From Tetracentron sinense (lineage: Eukaryota > Streptophyta > Magnoliopsida > Trochodendrales > Trochodendraceae), in contig CM026570.1 in NCBI GenBank assembly GCA_015143295.1, forward strand, positions 8,704,047-8,768,046: 64,000 nucleotides of DNA. Direction: 5' to 3'. Shown here piece by piece: positions 34,019 to 45,800 of the stretch (its first letter is position 1; each line of letters begins with the position of its first letter). A program made the position numbers and the translations under genes. Below the pieces are notes generated by a model that did no database searches, had not been told where the DNA came from, and was given only the letters and a program-made list of their open reading frames with translations.

Positions 34019-34256
34019 TAGGCATGGTGATTCAATGATTCTTAAGAAAAAAATCAATTTCGCTTCCCTGGAGCTTGTGTTGAGAATCCATTTGGAAAGA
34101 ATCAATCAAAATCAATCATAGATACCAAAACATTTAGATGCGAAAAACTAAGATAATTGTTATACTTTTTCAATTGGATTTTATAATTAAATGTTCATCC
34201 ATTCAATTTTAAAATCTCATTAAATTATCTAAATTGTGGATATCATGCTTACTTAG

Positions 34257-35918
34257 TGAGTGGGGGGGGGGGGGGGGGGGGTAGTTGAGGGTGGTGCGTA
34301 GGGGTAGAACTAGGAATTCTTACTTGGGGGGCCGAAATACATGTATTAAGAAAACTAATGAGTTTTGTAGAGAATGATTATGCTTGCACAAAATATTATG
34401 GGGCCTGGGATTTTGGGGCGTAGCCCCCAATGATGACGATTATTATTATTGTTATTATCATTTTGAGTAATGGTCCATCGTGGTCATAAAATTGGTTAAT
34501 GTTCATTCAAATAAAGGTATAATATACAAGAAAAACAAGGGCCTCCCTTTTGGGAGAGCCATTATCTAAATAAATTATACATATAAAAAAATACAAAATT
34601 TTTAGGAGGTCAAACTTCCTCTATAGTCAAATAATTCCGGTTTTCTAAAATAGTTCTTAACCTCGTTCCCACCCCATCCCGTCCCGTTAAGCACTAGATG
34701 GTGTGAGCGGGATGGGTCGGGACTATATTTCGCACTATAAGTACTATAATGAAGTAATTTTAGTATTAAATTAAGGGCAAAATTGTTATTTGACATTATA
34801 AACGGGGCAGGGCGATCTAAACCCATCCCCAGCCCGAACCGGACCCAGATTTAACATCACTTTCCCAAATCCGCCCCTACCCCGTTTAGAAGTTCCTCAA
34901 ACCCGTCCCCATAGGGGCAGGGCGGGGCGGGGCGGGGCGGGGCGGGTTACCTGATTAGCCCAACCCGTTGCCATCCCTAATTACATCCTACTTTTGGGGA
35001 CCATTATATAAAAAAAATTAGATATATATATATATATATAGTATAATAATTTTCAAATTTTGGAGGCCATGGCCCTCCCCACCCTCCCTAGAGGTGGGGG
35101 AGTGGTGTCAGTGGGAAAAAAGTGGGGGTGGTGGCGGTGGCGAGGGCTGGCCCATCCATTAAGCCATCAAAGCCTGTACTTTAGGCCCCAAAAAAATGAA
35201 GGCCCCAAAGGCCCCAAAACATGGGTTTTGATGACTTCATAAATCTGATTTAGTGAAAAGTAACCTTAAAAAAAAGGCTCCATTTTATAACTAGCCCAAT
35301 TTTAAAAAATTCTTATAAGTCTCCTTTAGAATTCTCGTTTCAGGCTCCAAATGGCTTGAACCCGTCTTGGTGGCGGCGGTATAATGGTGGTGAGAGAAAA
35401 AAGTTACCGTAATTGAAAAGAGTTTTGGAGAGAGATGAGTCTTTATCTTAGCACTTTTGTAAAGTTTTTTTTTATTTGATTGGTACCTTCTAGAATTTTT
35501 TATGTTCCAAAAAGACGACAGTACTTTGTCAAACGCAATTTTCCAATTCTGTTTTCGGGGGCTAGCGGTCTCTCTCTCTCTCTCTCTCTCACGACTGAAG
35601 TTTATATCAATGATAGCAAACAGTCTTAAAGATTTTTGTTTACCCACGTAGTCATCTAATTATTAAAGATAAAAAAAGGAATCATAGAACAGAACTAAAC
35701 ACAATCACATCAGTATACACATGTTTTGATACGTTCGTCTACCCACACTGGTCAAGAACTAGTAGGCGTTTGATAGTCCCTTGTCTACAAAGTCCAAACC
35801 ACCCTATATGGATGCTTGTCTAATCAGAGAGGTCGAGATCTTAACGGCTTCCACTCCCAAGATCACCCAGTCTGAAAATTAAGATTTTGGATTTGAGAAA
35901 TCCACAATCAATGCCATC
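34257..35918. other. Spacer with G-rich repeats, no gene
   Basis: Contains a 20-base G run at 34262-34281, a decayed CAGGGGC-type element end near 34300, a GGGGC repeat at 34914-34946 in a GC-rich MITE-like stretch (about 34640-34975), a TA microsatellite near 35021-35040 and a CT run at 35569-35590. No reading frame is convincing. Confidence 0.5.
34914..34946 (+). repeat. GGGGC pentamer repeat
   Basis: Consecutive GGGGC units (first unit GGGGCA) form five or more G tracts on one strand. It has the base pattern of a G-quadruplex. Confidence 0.9.
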
Positions 35919-35919
35919 T

Positions 35920-36146
35920 TTTTTTTTCTTTTTTTTTTTTGGTGGAGTAATCATGTACCTACGTTGTTAGTAATCTTGAATTGGTTAGGCATTGGTAATC
36001 TTGAATTGGTTAGGCATTGGTTAGGCTCTTAGGGGATAGCATTGGGCAGGAGAGTTCTTGCAACTCATGCCCGAGGGGATTCGATCCCCCTGACCTCCCA
36101 CATCTGGAGGCCACACCCCAACCACTGGCGCAAGGGGGCGGGGTGT
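35920..36146 (-). mobile_element. tRNA-derived SINE, minus strand, with 16-bp target duplication
   Basis: Flanked by ACAATCAATGCCATCT (35904-35919) and ACAATCAATGCGATCT (36147-36162), one mismatch. On the minus strand it has an A-box-like TGCGCCAGTGGTTGG, a B-box-like GGGATCGAATCCCC (36075-36088) and a poly-A tail at the T run 35920-35940. It contains a 25-bp tandem duplication (GTAATCTTGAATTGGTTAGG unit) near 35970-36019. Confidence 0.88.
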
Positions 36147-36176
36147 ACAATCAATGCGATCTAAAGTAGATGGATT

Positions 36177-36376
36177 ACCCCGGGGATGTAGCCCAATGGT
36201 AGAAGGACAATCAGTAAACCCGAAGGCCTCAACCCAAAGGCCTCAAGGTCGATTCCTGGGCTCCCCTTAATATCGGCTGTATGGGGTGGAGATATTCCCT
36301 ATGCAGTACGTGGGGCTAGACTAGTCCGAGTCTTTAAGGCTTAGGATATCCACGTTCATCAAAAAAAAAAAAAAAA
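36177..36376 (+). mobile_element. tRNA-derived SINE, + strand, with target duplication
   Basis: A box TAGCCCAATGG at 36189-36199 and B box GGTCGATTCC at 36247-36256 are spaced as in a tRNA promoter. It ends in an A run. The flanks AGATGGATT at 36168-36176 and 36377-36385 are identical. It inserted only about 15 bases from the preceding SINE. Confidence 0.9.
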
Positions 36377-36874
36377 AGATGGATTCATAGTCCTGATCAA
36401 AGCAGTGGAAAAGTGGAAAAATGTTGCCCTATCTTATCATACATAGAATCCCACAGCCAAGCATTTCCACTGGAAAGCACATACAAAATCAAATCTTGAC
36501 AATTGCCTATAGAATGCAAGGACAGTCATAAATTCAGAGCACAATTAAACTATAGCGCTGAGCTTAACAAGAGAAACACTTTCAATACAGCCACTATCTT
36601 ACTCTAGGAGTAACTGCATTGGTAAGACATTTAGAGTAATGTACTAGCCATCAATGGATAACTACATGTAGTAGCCAGGATCAATGTTCGAATGAACTTT
36701 CCAGCTTTCAGCCGTACATCATAAAATATCCGAAGTTTGTGTGGGTAAGCCTCTTGCTTTTGGCTTTTACCATTTAGGGGTCAAATTCAAGTCCCTTGTC
36801 AAAAACTTAAATTAGCAACTCTCAACTAAAATCTCTCCCCATTTTCATTTTGTTTTAAAATGAAAGAGAGAGAT

Positions 36875-39800
36875 CTAGGCTTTAGACTTCTTCCCTTTGG
36901 CTTCTGTGGCTGGGATGCTCTGAAAAGGAAGGAAGGTAATGCCTCCCATAAAGGGTTGCAAAGCTATCGGAATCTCAATGCCGTCTTCCTTCTGGTAATT
37001 CTCGAGGATGCAGCAAATAGTCCTCTCTGTTGCAGTGAGGGTGGAGTTCAATAAATGGACATATTGCTTCACTTGTTCATTGCTCTGCAACCCAAACCAA
37101 TAAAATATAACCAGTCAAAAATAGCAAAATCTTCACTTACAGAGATTGAGTCAAGTGTCAGGTCACACATAGATTTTGATAGTTTTAATCTCTTTTCAGA
37201 CCAGCCAGCATAAAGTCTTGTATCAAATAATAGAAACATGGAAAGGAGGTAAACATACCTTTTTCTGCCCATATCGGATTTCTAATCTTCTGGACTGGTA
37301 GTCTGTACAGTTTGAACAGGATACTAGCTCTCTATACGTCTTGGATGCAGGAAACCATCCTTCCAAATCGTACTTTTTTGCGGCTGCATCATTTAAAGCA
37401 CCGGAAACAATAGCCACAACTTGATAGGGTATGTTCAACTGTAATAAAGAAAAATCCACATCAGGCTAAAAAAATTAATAAGTCTAGCATATCATCCTTC
37501 AGGTAGAAAAAACAAAATAAAGAGAGAAAATAAAACGACGATAAAAACAGAAATAAGATGCAGCTTTCTTGAAAATTTCTGAGCAAGATTTCTATACCTC
37601 CTTGTAGAAGTCCTCTGAATTTTTTATCATTTCCTCATGCATGTCCCAAGAGTCATTGCCATTTGGGCTGGTGATGCAGAATTGTTCCACTTTCTCAAAT
37701 TGATGGACTCGGAAAATACCCAGAGTATCTCGACCATGTGAACCGGCTTCTTTACGGAAACAAGTCGAATATCCAGCATATCTGGCAAACTATCCAATAT
37801 GTATTAGCAAATAGCAACCCTGTTCTTTTGTTGCCAATGTGGCGATAGTGGTAACAGAAATTGTTATAACCTTATGGGCAGTTGTGAAGGATGGATCCAA
37901 TCATCTAGATGATAAGCACATAGTGGCTGTTCAGCTGTGGCAATCAGATACTTATCTTCTCCCTCACCAGTTACCTGTTGAACACCAACTAAATCAGTGA
38001 CAAGTAGAGATATTCTTCGAACAATGCGCATCTTCTGGTTGGGAGGATGATTTCAGTGTAAGCACACATTTATCTTTCTACAAAGTTATATTGATTAAAA
38101 ATTTAGTTAAGGAGTTTTTATCTTAATTATGCATCCCAGCAGCATTTTATGAGCAGAACTGGATCTAAGGCACTAATGTGAGTACTCTCTCGTTCCAAAG
38201 AGTTACGAATCAAATACAAAGTCTGGATATGAAGTACTAAATGGTACTTGTAAGAGGAATAATTTTCATAAACTTTGAAAGACTAACTTCTACATAAAGC
38301 AACCTAAAAGGAGAAAAAACTAATCTGAGGCCAAAGGCCCTAAAATGCCAAACAAAGCATTAAGTCAAGCTCGGCATAGTATATTCACATCTAAATAAAA
38401 TTTCTAAAGCATCAAATTGTGGGTCACCTATAGGAAAAGAAAGTGGACAGTATGACAGGGTGCATGGAGGGCGGGAGTATAGTGATAGCAATGAGATGAG
38501 ATATGAGATTCTTGAGTTTGCGATGGCATATGACCTTGCAATAACAAATACATCATTATAAAAGAGAGATGAGCATCTGGTGACTTTACAAAGTGGAACA
38601 AATTGATCTTTTCTACTTAGGAATTAGGATGAATGAGTTATATACATGCAAAGATTGTACAGTTATTTGTGGAGAGAACCTAACAGCACAACATAGGTTG
38701 GTGGTCATCAATCCTTGTATTAAGACTTAGAAGAGAATGAATAAAATAAAAAAAATTGCCAAACAAAGGTGGTGAAGCGATTGTTTTTAAGGATTGATTG
38801 ATCAAGGAACATCGAACTTAGAAGCAGAAGAAACTACAAGAATGTGACATCAATTGTATTAAAAGAAAGGGAAAATAGGTTTTAGGAGAATCTAAAATAA
38901 AAACTCAATTGCATAAATAAACTTAGTGGTGGGATGATGAGATTTTAAAGGCCGGTAATGAAAAGATGTTCTACTACAAGACTTGGAGGGCATGTGTTTG
39001 GCAACACTACCATTAAGTACTTATTTACTTATTGGTCAAAATAAGTACTTATTTATAAATAATAAGTTTGTTTGGTACAAATAAATAAGTAATAAGTAAA
39101 AGTGGTTAGGACAAAAAAAAAAGTACTTATAAATAAGTAAACCCCATAATAATTAAGTAATAAGTAAAAGTGGTTAAGGTCCAAAAAAAAAAAAACACTA
39201 GGAAATAAGTAAACCACATACCTAAGGGTGAATTCGAGCAAAGCTGAGCCTCGAGCAGAGCCGAGCCGAGCCGAGCTTGAACATGCTTGAGCTTGATTCG
39301 AGCTTGAACTTTATTCAATATTTCAAGCCAAGCTCAGGTTGGCTCAAGCTTGATCCACAAAATTATTTTGTTTAACTTTACATGATTTTAATAAGTGTTT
39401 ATTAATAAATTATAATACAAGAAACTAAAGAACAATAATACATTCTTATACGAAAATAAGATTTGGGAGTAGACCTTCGATCCAAAGAGTTAAGAGTTAG
39501 ATCCGAGTTTTTGCTTTTAATTTCTTTAAAATTTTTGTTCTTCCTATCTCTTAAACTTATTTATTAAAGTTTTTTACAATCTATAAAAAAAAAAGGTTTA
39601 AAATATTATTTTATATTAATATAAATAATATTGCCAAAAAATAGTGTATATGTAATATTTCAAGCTGAGTCGAGCTCAAGCCGAACTGAGCCCTAAACGA
39701 GCCGAATCAAATAGGGTCTAGCATGAGCTTGGCTTGTTTAAGCAATGAAGCTCAAATAAAGCTTGACTTGATTCATTCAAGCCTAAAATGCTAGCTTGAG

Positions 39801-42800
39801 CTTGGCTCAAACGAGCCAAGCTGAATCGAGCTAAAGCTTGCGTGTAGCCCTAACCATACCTACTTTTAAAAAAAGTACTTGTTTTCTAAAAACCACTTAG
39901 GTGGCATTTGGTAACATTAATCTAAAAAGTAGAGCTTATTTGAAAATTATGCTTAGTTGGACTTTAGATTGTTAAGTTAAAGGTTAATTATTGCATGTCT
40001 ACATCTTAGAGATTTTTAGAGCTACTTTTTAAAGTAGAGGTTTTTGCCTCTAAAATCTCTACGATGTAGACATCCAATTAACCTTCAACTTAACAATCTA
40101 AAGTCCAACTATGCAGGGGCAGAGCTGGGAATTTGTTGTAGGAGGGGCACATTTGGTTTAATGGACGGGGTTCGGAGGCAGAGCCCCCTGAAACTTTTTT
40201 TTGGCAACTAAGTTTATGAGTCATTTCATCCATACATTTTGCACATATCCTACAAGAATTGTTTCTCCTTGTTTATGGGAGCAATTGTCCTCTTGTCCTA
40301 TAACTATGCCCTATTAAATAATATAATATAATTTTTTTGAAAAGTTTAGGGAGCAGTTGTCCTCTTAAGAGTCCGGTTACAACACAAAAGTCTTTAACTC
40401 TAGTTAACAACTTTAATCTTTAGAGTTAATTTTTTTTCTTCTAGAAACCAAGGTTAGGTGGTAGAATTAACCCTAAGGGTTAGTGAATCTTAATCACAAT
40501 CAAAAGGTTTTAAAAAGGACATGTTGACATGTGGGTTGTAAGTTGTAATCGACTCCAAGGAGTCCGTTATAAGGATTCTAAATCCTTAGTAAACTATATT
40601 TAAAAAAGAAATTCAAAAGCTGAAGGGCGCCCACCTGAGACCGAATCACAGCCAATCGTGATTGAACTTGGGGAGAGTTCAATTGTCCTCTTGTCCTATA
40701 ACTATGTCCATTTTAACCCTTATTAATTGTGGTTAAGATTTACTAACCCTTTGGGTTTCAACAATATAACCTTAGTTTTATAAAAATATTAAACTCTAGT
40801 TAAGGATTTTTAACCCTTAGGGTTAATATTTTTTAATATATTAAATAAAAAACTAAAGTTATATTATTGAACCCCAAAGGTTAGTGAATCTTAACTACAG
40901 TTAATAGGGGTTAAAAGGGACACGTGTTGGCATGTAGGTGCGATTGAAATCTCGCTGAGTTCAATTGCAATTGGATGTGATTGGATTTCCATTCACATCC
41001 ATGCCATGCTATGCTAGGCTATATATATGTATACATAAAAAAAATTTCCAAAAGTTTAGAGAGGGGGGGGGCATAAGCATAATTTTCAAATAAGCTCTTA
41101 TTTTTAGATTAGTGTTACCAAACACCACTTTATATTTATAAAAATTACTTATTAGCTTATAGTAATGTTGCCAAACACCCTTTTGACAAAGAACTAGATA
41201 TCAGGAAAACCTAGAAAAATATAAAAATACTAAAAGAGAAGCTAAGAAAGTAATAATTCAAGCTAAATATAAGACATGGGACTTATACAGTAAGTTAGGC
41301 ACAAGAGAGGGTAAGAAAAAAGTATATAAACTTAAAGATATAGAGAGGAAAACTAGAGACCTAAATCATTTTAGCATTAAGTGGGATGACTAGAGAATAT
41401 TGATAAATACTCTCCGGAGAGTATTTTCAAAAGTTATTGAATGAAGACTGCACCCAGCGCCTTAGAGTAGATGGAGACGCTAACAATGAAATATAACGAG
41501 ATGTTCAAAGTTATACAAACTATCATGGAATAAAACTTATGAGTCATACTATGAAGTTGCGAGAAAGAACAATGAAACAAAGATTAAGACAACTAGGAGT
41601 TTCAAAAATCAATTTGGGATTAATACCGAGAAGGTTTACAACTGATGCAATCTTCTTAGACAATTGATGAAAAAGTTTGGGGCAAAGAATAAAGACCTCT
41701 ATATGGTATTTATTGGCTTAAAAAAAGCATATGATAGAGTCCCTATAGAAATTATCTAGTGGACTATAGGGAAGAAAGGAGTTCCAAAAAAATATTGATA
41801 TTATTAGAAACTTCTATGAGGGAGAGTAACTACAATGACAACAATTTGTGGCAAGACAAATGAGTTTCCCGTGACAATATGGTTACATAAGAAATCAACA
41901 ATGAGTCAATATCTCTTTACATTGGTTATGGTCCTTATGGATGAATTAATAGCTCATATTCCAAACGAAGTCCCTTGGGACATGTTATTTGTAGATGATG
42001 TGATATTAATGGATGAAACTAAAAGGGGTAAATGCAAAACTAGAATATGGATAAATACCTTGGAATCTAAGAGTTTCAAAATAAGTCACACTAAGACAGA
42101 ATATATGTAATGCAACTTTAATAATAACACAAATATAGTGAAGACGATTGTTAAAAGAAATGATCAATATATAACCCTAAAGCGACCAATTTCGATATCT
42201 TGGCTCATTACTCCTAATGATGAAGAGATTGAAGAGGATATTGCCCATAGAATTAGAGTTGAATGTATATAGTGAAGTACTTCCTGAGTGCTATGTGTTC
42301 GACGCATTCCAATCAAACTAGATAGAAATTTTTATAAGAAAACGATAAAACCAACTATTCTTTATGAAACAAAATATTAAGCTAGTAAGAAGCAATATAT
42401 TAATAAAATTAGTGCAGCTAAGATGAGGATGTTGAGACAAATGAGTGGAAAAAGAAGAAAAGATAAATTCAAAAATGAGCACATTTGAGAGAATCTAGGA
42501 ATAGCTCCAATATGAGACAAAATATTAAGGTTTGGTTGAAAGATGTAACGTACATCAAGGGAGAGTCGATTGAGATGGTTTGAATATATTCAAACAAGAC
42601 TACTAACGATTATAGTGAAAAGAAGTGAATTTGTACAAATTGAAGGCTATAAAATAGGGAGGAATGCCAAAAATGACATGAAATTAATGAAAAAAATTTA
42701 ATAACACGCGACTTAGCCGAAGTTGTTGTATTTAATAGAATGGAATGACAAAACAGGATTCATGTTGCCGACCAAAATATTTGAGATAAGGTATTAATGA

Positions 42801-45800
42801 TGATCAAATTATGGGACACATTTTTTTTTTGATCAACAAATTATGGGACACTATTAGTTCTACAAAAAAATAAATATAACATAATTGTTTGTGATTGCAA
42901 GCATAGTCACAAAGTATGGTGCTTCTCTAAACCTTATGAATAATCCACGACTTTTTTCACCAAAAAAATTCACAAATTATTCACCAAATTGAAAAAAATT
43001 GAAAAAAATTCAATCATGAATTTTGGAAATAAAATACAATTATTTGCGATTTATTTTGAAATAATTCTTATAAATTCAAAAGGTAGTAAATTAATTAAAA
43101 GATTGATACATAAAATCATAGTTCAAAAACCCAAAAACTCGACTCGAAAGTTAGCCGGGTCGAATAAGTCGGAAAACTCCAAAAAAAATTGACTCGGTCC
43201 AACTCGGAATATATATGTAATAACTTGAAAAATTTGGGTTAAAAGCACTTAAAGTACCTTGGTTTTACAGCCTCAAACCTATAAACTAGGTTTAACAAAA
43301 CCCATTGTAAGTTATCTTTGTAGACCCAAAAAAATATGATGCAAAAATAGTGTGACATTCGAGTTTAGGTTTAAAAAAATAATAAAAATACTCTTTTGTT
43401 ACTCAACCTAGTCCAACGAGTTAAAAAAACTCGGTTTACTCGACCGAGTACCCTAGTTACTCGTCAAATAGTACCTCCTTCAAGTTTTGAGGCGACTTGA
43501 CTCGAAATTCAGTCGAGTTACTCAGGTGACTCGCCGAGTTTTCGAACTATACATAAGATAAATACAAAAAGGTTCAAACAAATATATATATTTTTTGTAA
43601 ATTTCCAAACACAATAATCTTATTTATGATTTTTTTTCTTGTCATTTTTCCAAATTTTCTTGACTCTTGTATTTTTTCGATTATTTCCAAATTCTTCCAT
43701 GGCCGAATAATTACCGAACTCAAATTTGGTGACTAAGATTACAAGTAAACCTTTTTGTATATAAGCATGAGCCTAAGCGACTAAGCAAATCTTTAAAAAC
43801 TCATAAAAGTTACCTTGTAAAGTTCTTCATCAAATTGAGCTAATTGTGCACACTTGGCCATGATGTCTTTTCTCATGAAGAATGGTGTCTGCAATAATGT
43901 ATAGTTCCGTTTTGCCAAAAATGCAAAACCAAAGTTAATCAAAGCTTGATTAAGAAGTACACCAGCTCCTTTCAAGTAGAACCCTCTGCCTCCCGCCACA
44001 TTAGCACCTACACGTATCAGGAATGTTTGCATTAATGGACAATTAGAATGAAGCATATAATAAAAATATGAGACAATAGCAGCAGAAAATAAACCAAGCA
44101 TATATCAAACCAGTTCTACTATATGATCCAATAAGTCTACTAGTTGTGGGTAGAACAAACAAATATTAACCTCCAACCGAATTGTAGACACATTCATATT
44201 GAAGGAAAAATCTACTCTAGGGGTAGACTTGTGTATTCAAGATGTATAGGTCGGGGTGGTAAATAACATAGTTGTAGGGAAGCTATGTAAAAGGTGGGAA
44301 GCTCATTTCCCAAACTCGCTTCCGCTCGCTTCCATTAGGTCCCATTTAGTGGTCAAATGGGGCTATTTATTTAGGAATTAATAGAATAGACTTGAGTCTA
44401 AAGCCTATGACATAGATCTTAAGCAAGTATTGTCGGATTGAAATCTAAGGCTTTTTGGCACCTACTTTTCCACAAATATCTCATGTAAGATAGAATTTAA
44501 GGTATGATTGACCACCCTAATATAATGGGAAGAGGCACCTATATCTATTTCTTGTTTTCCTTAATAATATTATAATAAATAAAAAAGGATTTTGCTATGG
44601 AACATACATATCAATATGCATGAGTTAGACCTTTCGATCCACTTCCAGTTCCTATATTAATAGGAGTGGGACTTCTCTTTTTCCGATAGCAACAAAAAAT
44701 CTTCGTCGTATATGGGCTTTTCCAAAGGATTTTTTGAGCCTCGCTTCTTACTTCTCTTTTGTTTTTCGGTTTGGTAACTATAATATATGGATAGCTTGAG
44801 CTCGGCTCGTTAAAAACTCCTCCATTTAATGAACCAGTCAAGCTAAAGCTTGATTTTCAAACTCGATTGGTTAATAAGCTGAGCTTGAGCATGTATGTGC
44901 TCGATTCGTTAAACGCATATATATTGAAGATATTTATATTATATATATATATAGCCAAGCTCGAGCTTGTAATATTTTTTACAAGCCGAGCTTAAACATG
45001 GATTGTGAAGCTCAAGTCGAGCTTGATCACCTTGTAATTTGACAAGTTGAGCTTGAACACCCTACCACTCACTTTGATTACACTCGTACGTCCAAGCGAT
45101 TAAGTATGCCGGATATGAGTCTTAAGCATCACCTAGGCAATTTCATCTTAACGAGTACCAGCCCAGACCATGATAAGGCAATAGGGGTCCTGACTAAGCA
45201 AGGCAATGTCCTAGATGTTGCCTAGGCAACGTTTTGACTACATTGGGGTAGACTAAGAAACACATCAAGTATATAATACAGCTCTTCAAATCTTAAAGCT
45301 CTTCAAATCTTAAAGAAGGACACCACAAATCTGACCCATCTGTTAAATGGTAACAATGGTAAAGCTTGCAAGAATAGAAAACACAAACTTGAAATATGCC
45401 CACCCAATCCATGTGGCTTTGGAGGGAATATGTGGGTGAGAATTAACTCAATACGTGTAGTCTTTATAAACCAAATCAATATGTGACCCCACAATCATTT
45501 GCGTGCAGAATTGTATCAACTGCATGTTTTCAGTTAGAAGCAATGTAGTGCTTCATTTACGAATTTATCTCAGCATGAATCCAATAAACACATTGAGTAA
45601 ACATCAACAATGAAACACATCCAATACACAAAATTCAAGCTAATTACATTTTTATTTGACCAGATATAGCCATATAGGTGCAAAGGATCTCCAACAGTAT
45701 ACAATCCTCTATCCATAGGAGTTCCTAATAAAAATCATGTATTTTTCAAGCTTATTTAAGAATTATTTTTTCCAAAAAAAGCATATCTATCTCACAGTAC

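Larger units (their letters stand above)
31845..34256 (+). repeat. Tandem duplication; copy 1 holds a MITE, copy 2 holds a LINE
   Basis: Copy 1 (about 31848-32340) and copy 2 (32400-32425 joined to 34019-34256) share GGGTCCATGCAAATTGTGT, GGCATGGTGATTC, CTGGAGCTTGTGTTGAG, GGAAAGAATCAATCAAAATC, GATACCAAAACATT and TTGTG-ATATCATGCTTAC in order. Copy 1 is interrupted by 31986-32229 and copy 2 by 32426-34018. Confidence 0.85.
38990..41185. mobile_element. Nested inverted-repeat elements with GTGTTTGGCAAC ends
   Basis: GTGTTTGGCAACACTACC at about 38993 and, reversed, GTGTTTGGCAACATTACT at about 41183 are matching ends of a large inverted structure. Inside lie the hAT MITE at 39224-39853 and a second foldback at 39897-41125 with its own insertion. 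It lies in SerRS intron 5. Confidence 0.6.

Noticed and set aside
36177..36270. tRNA gene suggested by A and B boxes
   Set aside because: No cloverleaf with a paired acceptor stem is evident, and the unit has a poly-A tail and target duplication, so it is a SINE.
41835..42110. 91-codon + strand frame as a gene in SerRS intron 5
   Set aside because: It reads as a decayed RTE reverse transcriptase with the catalytic box altered.
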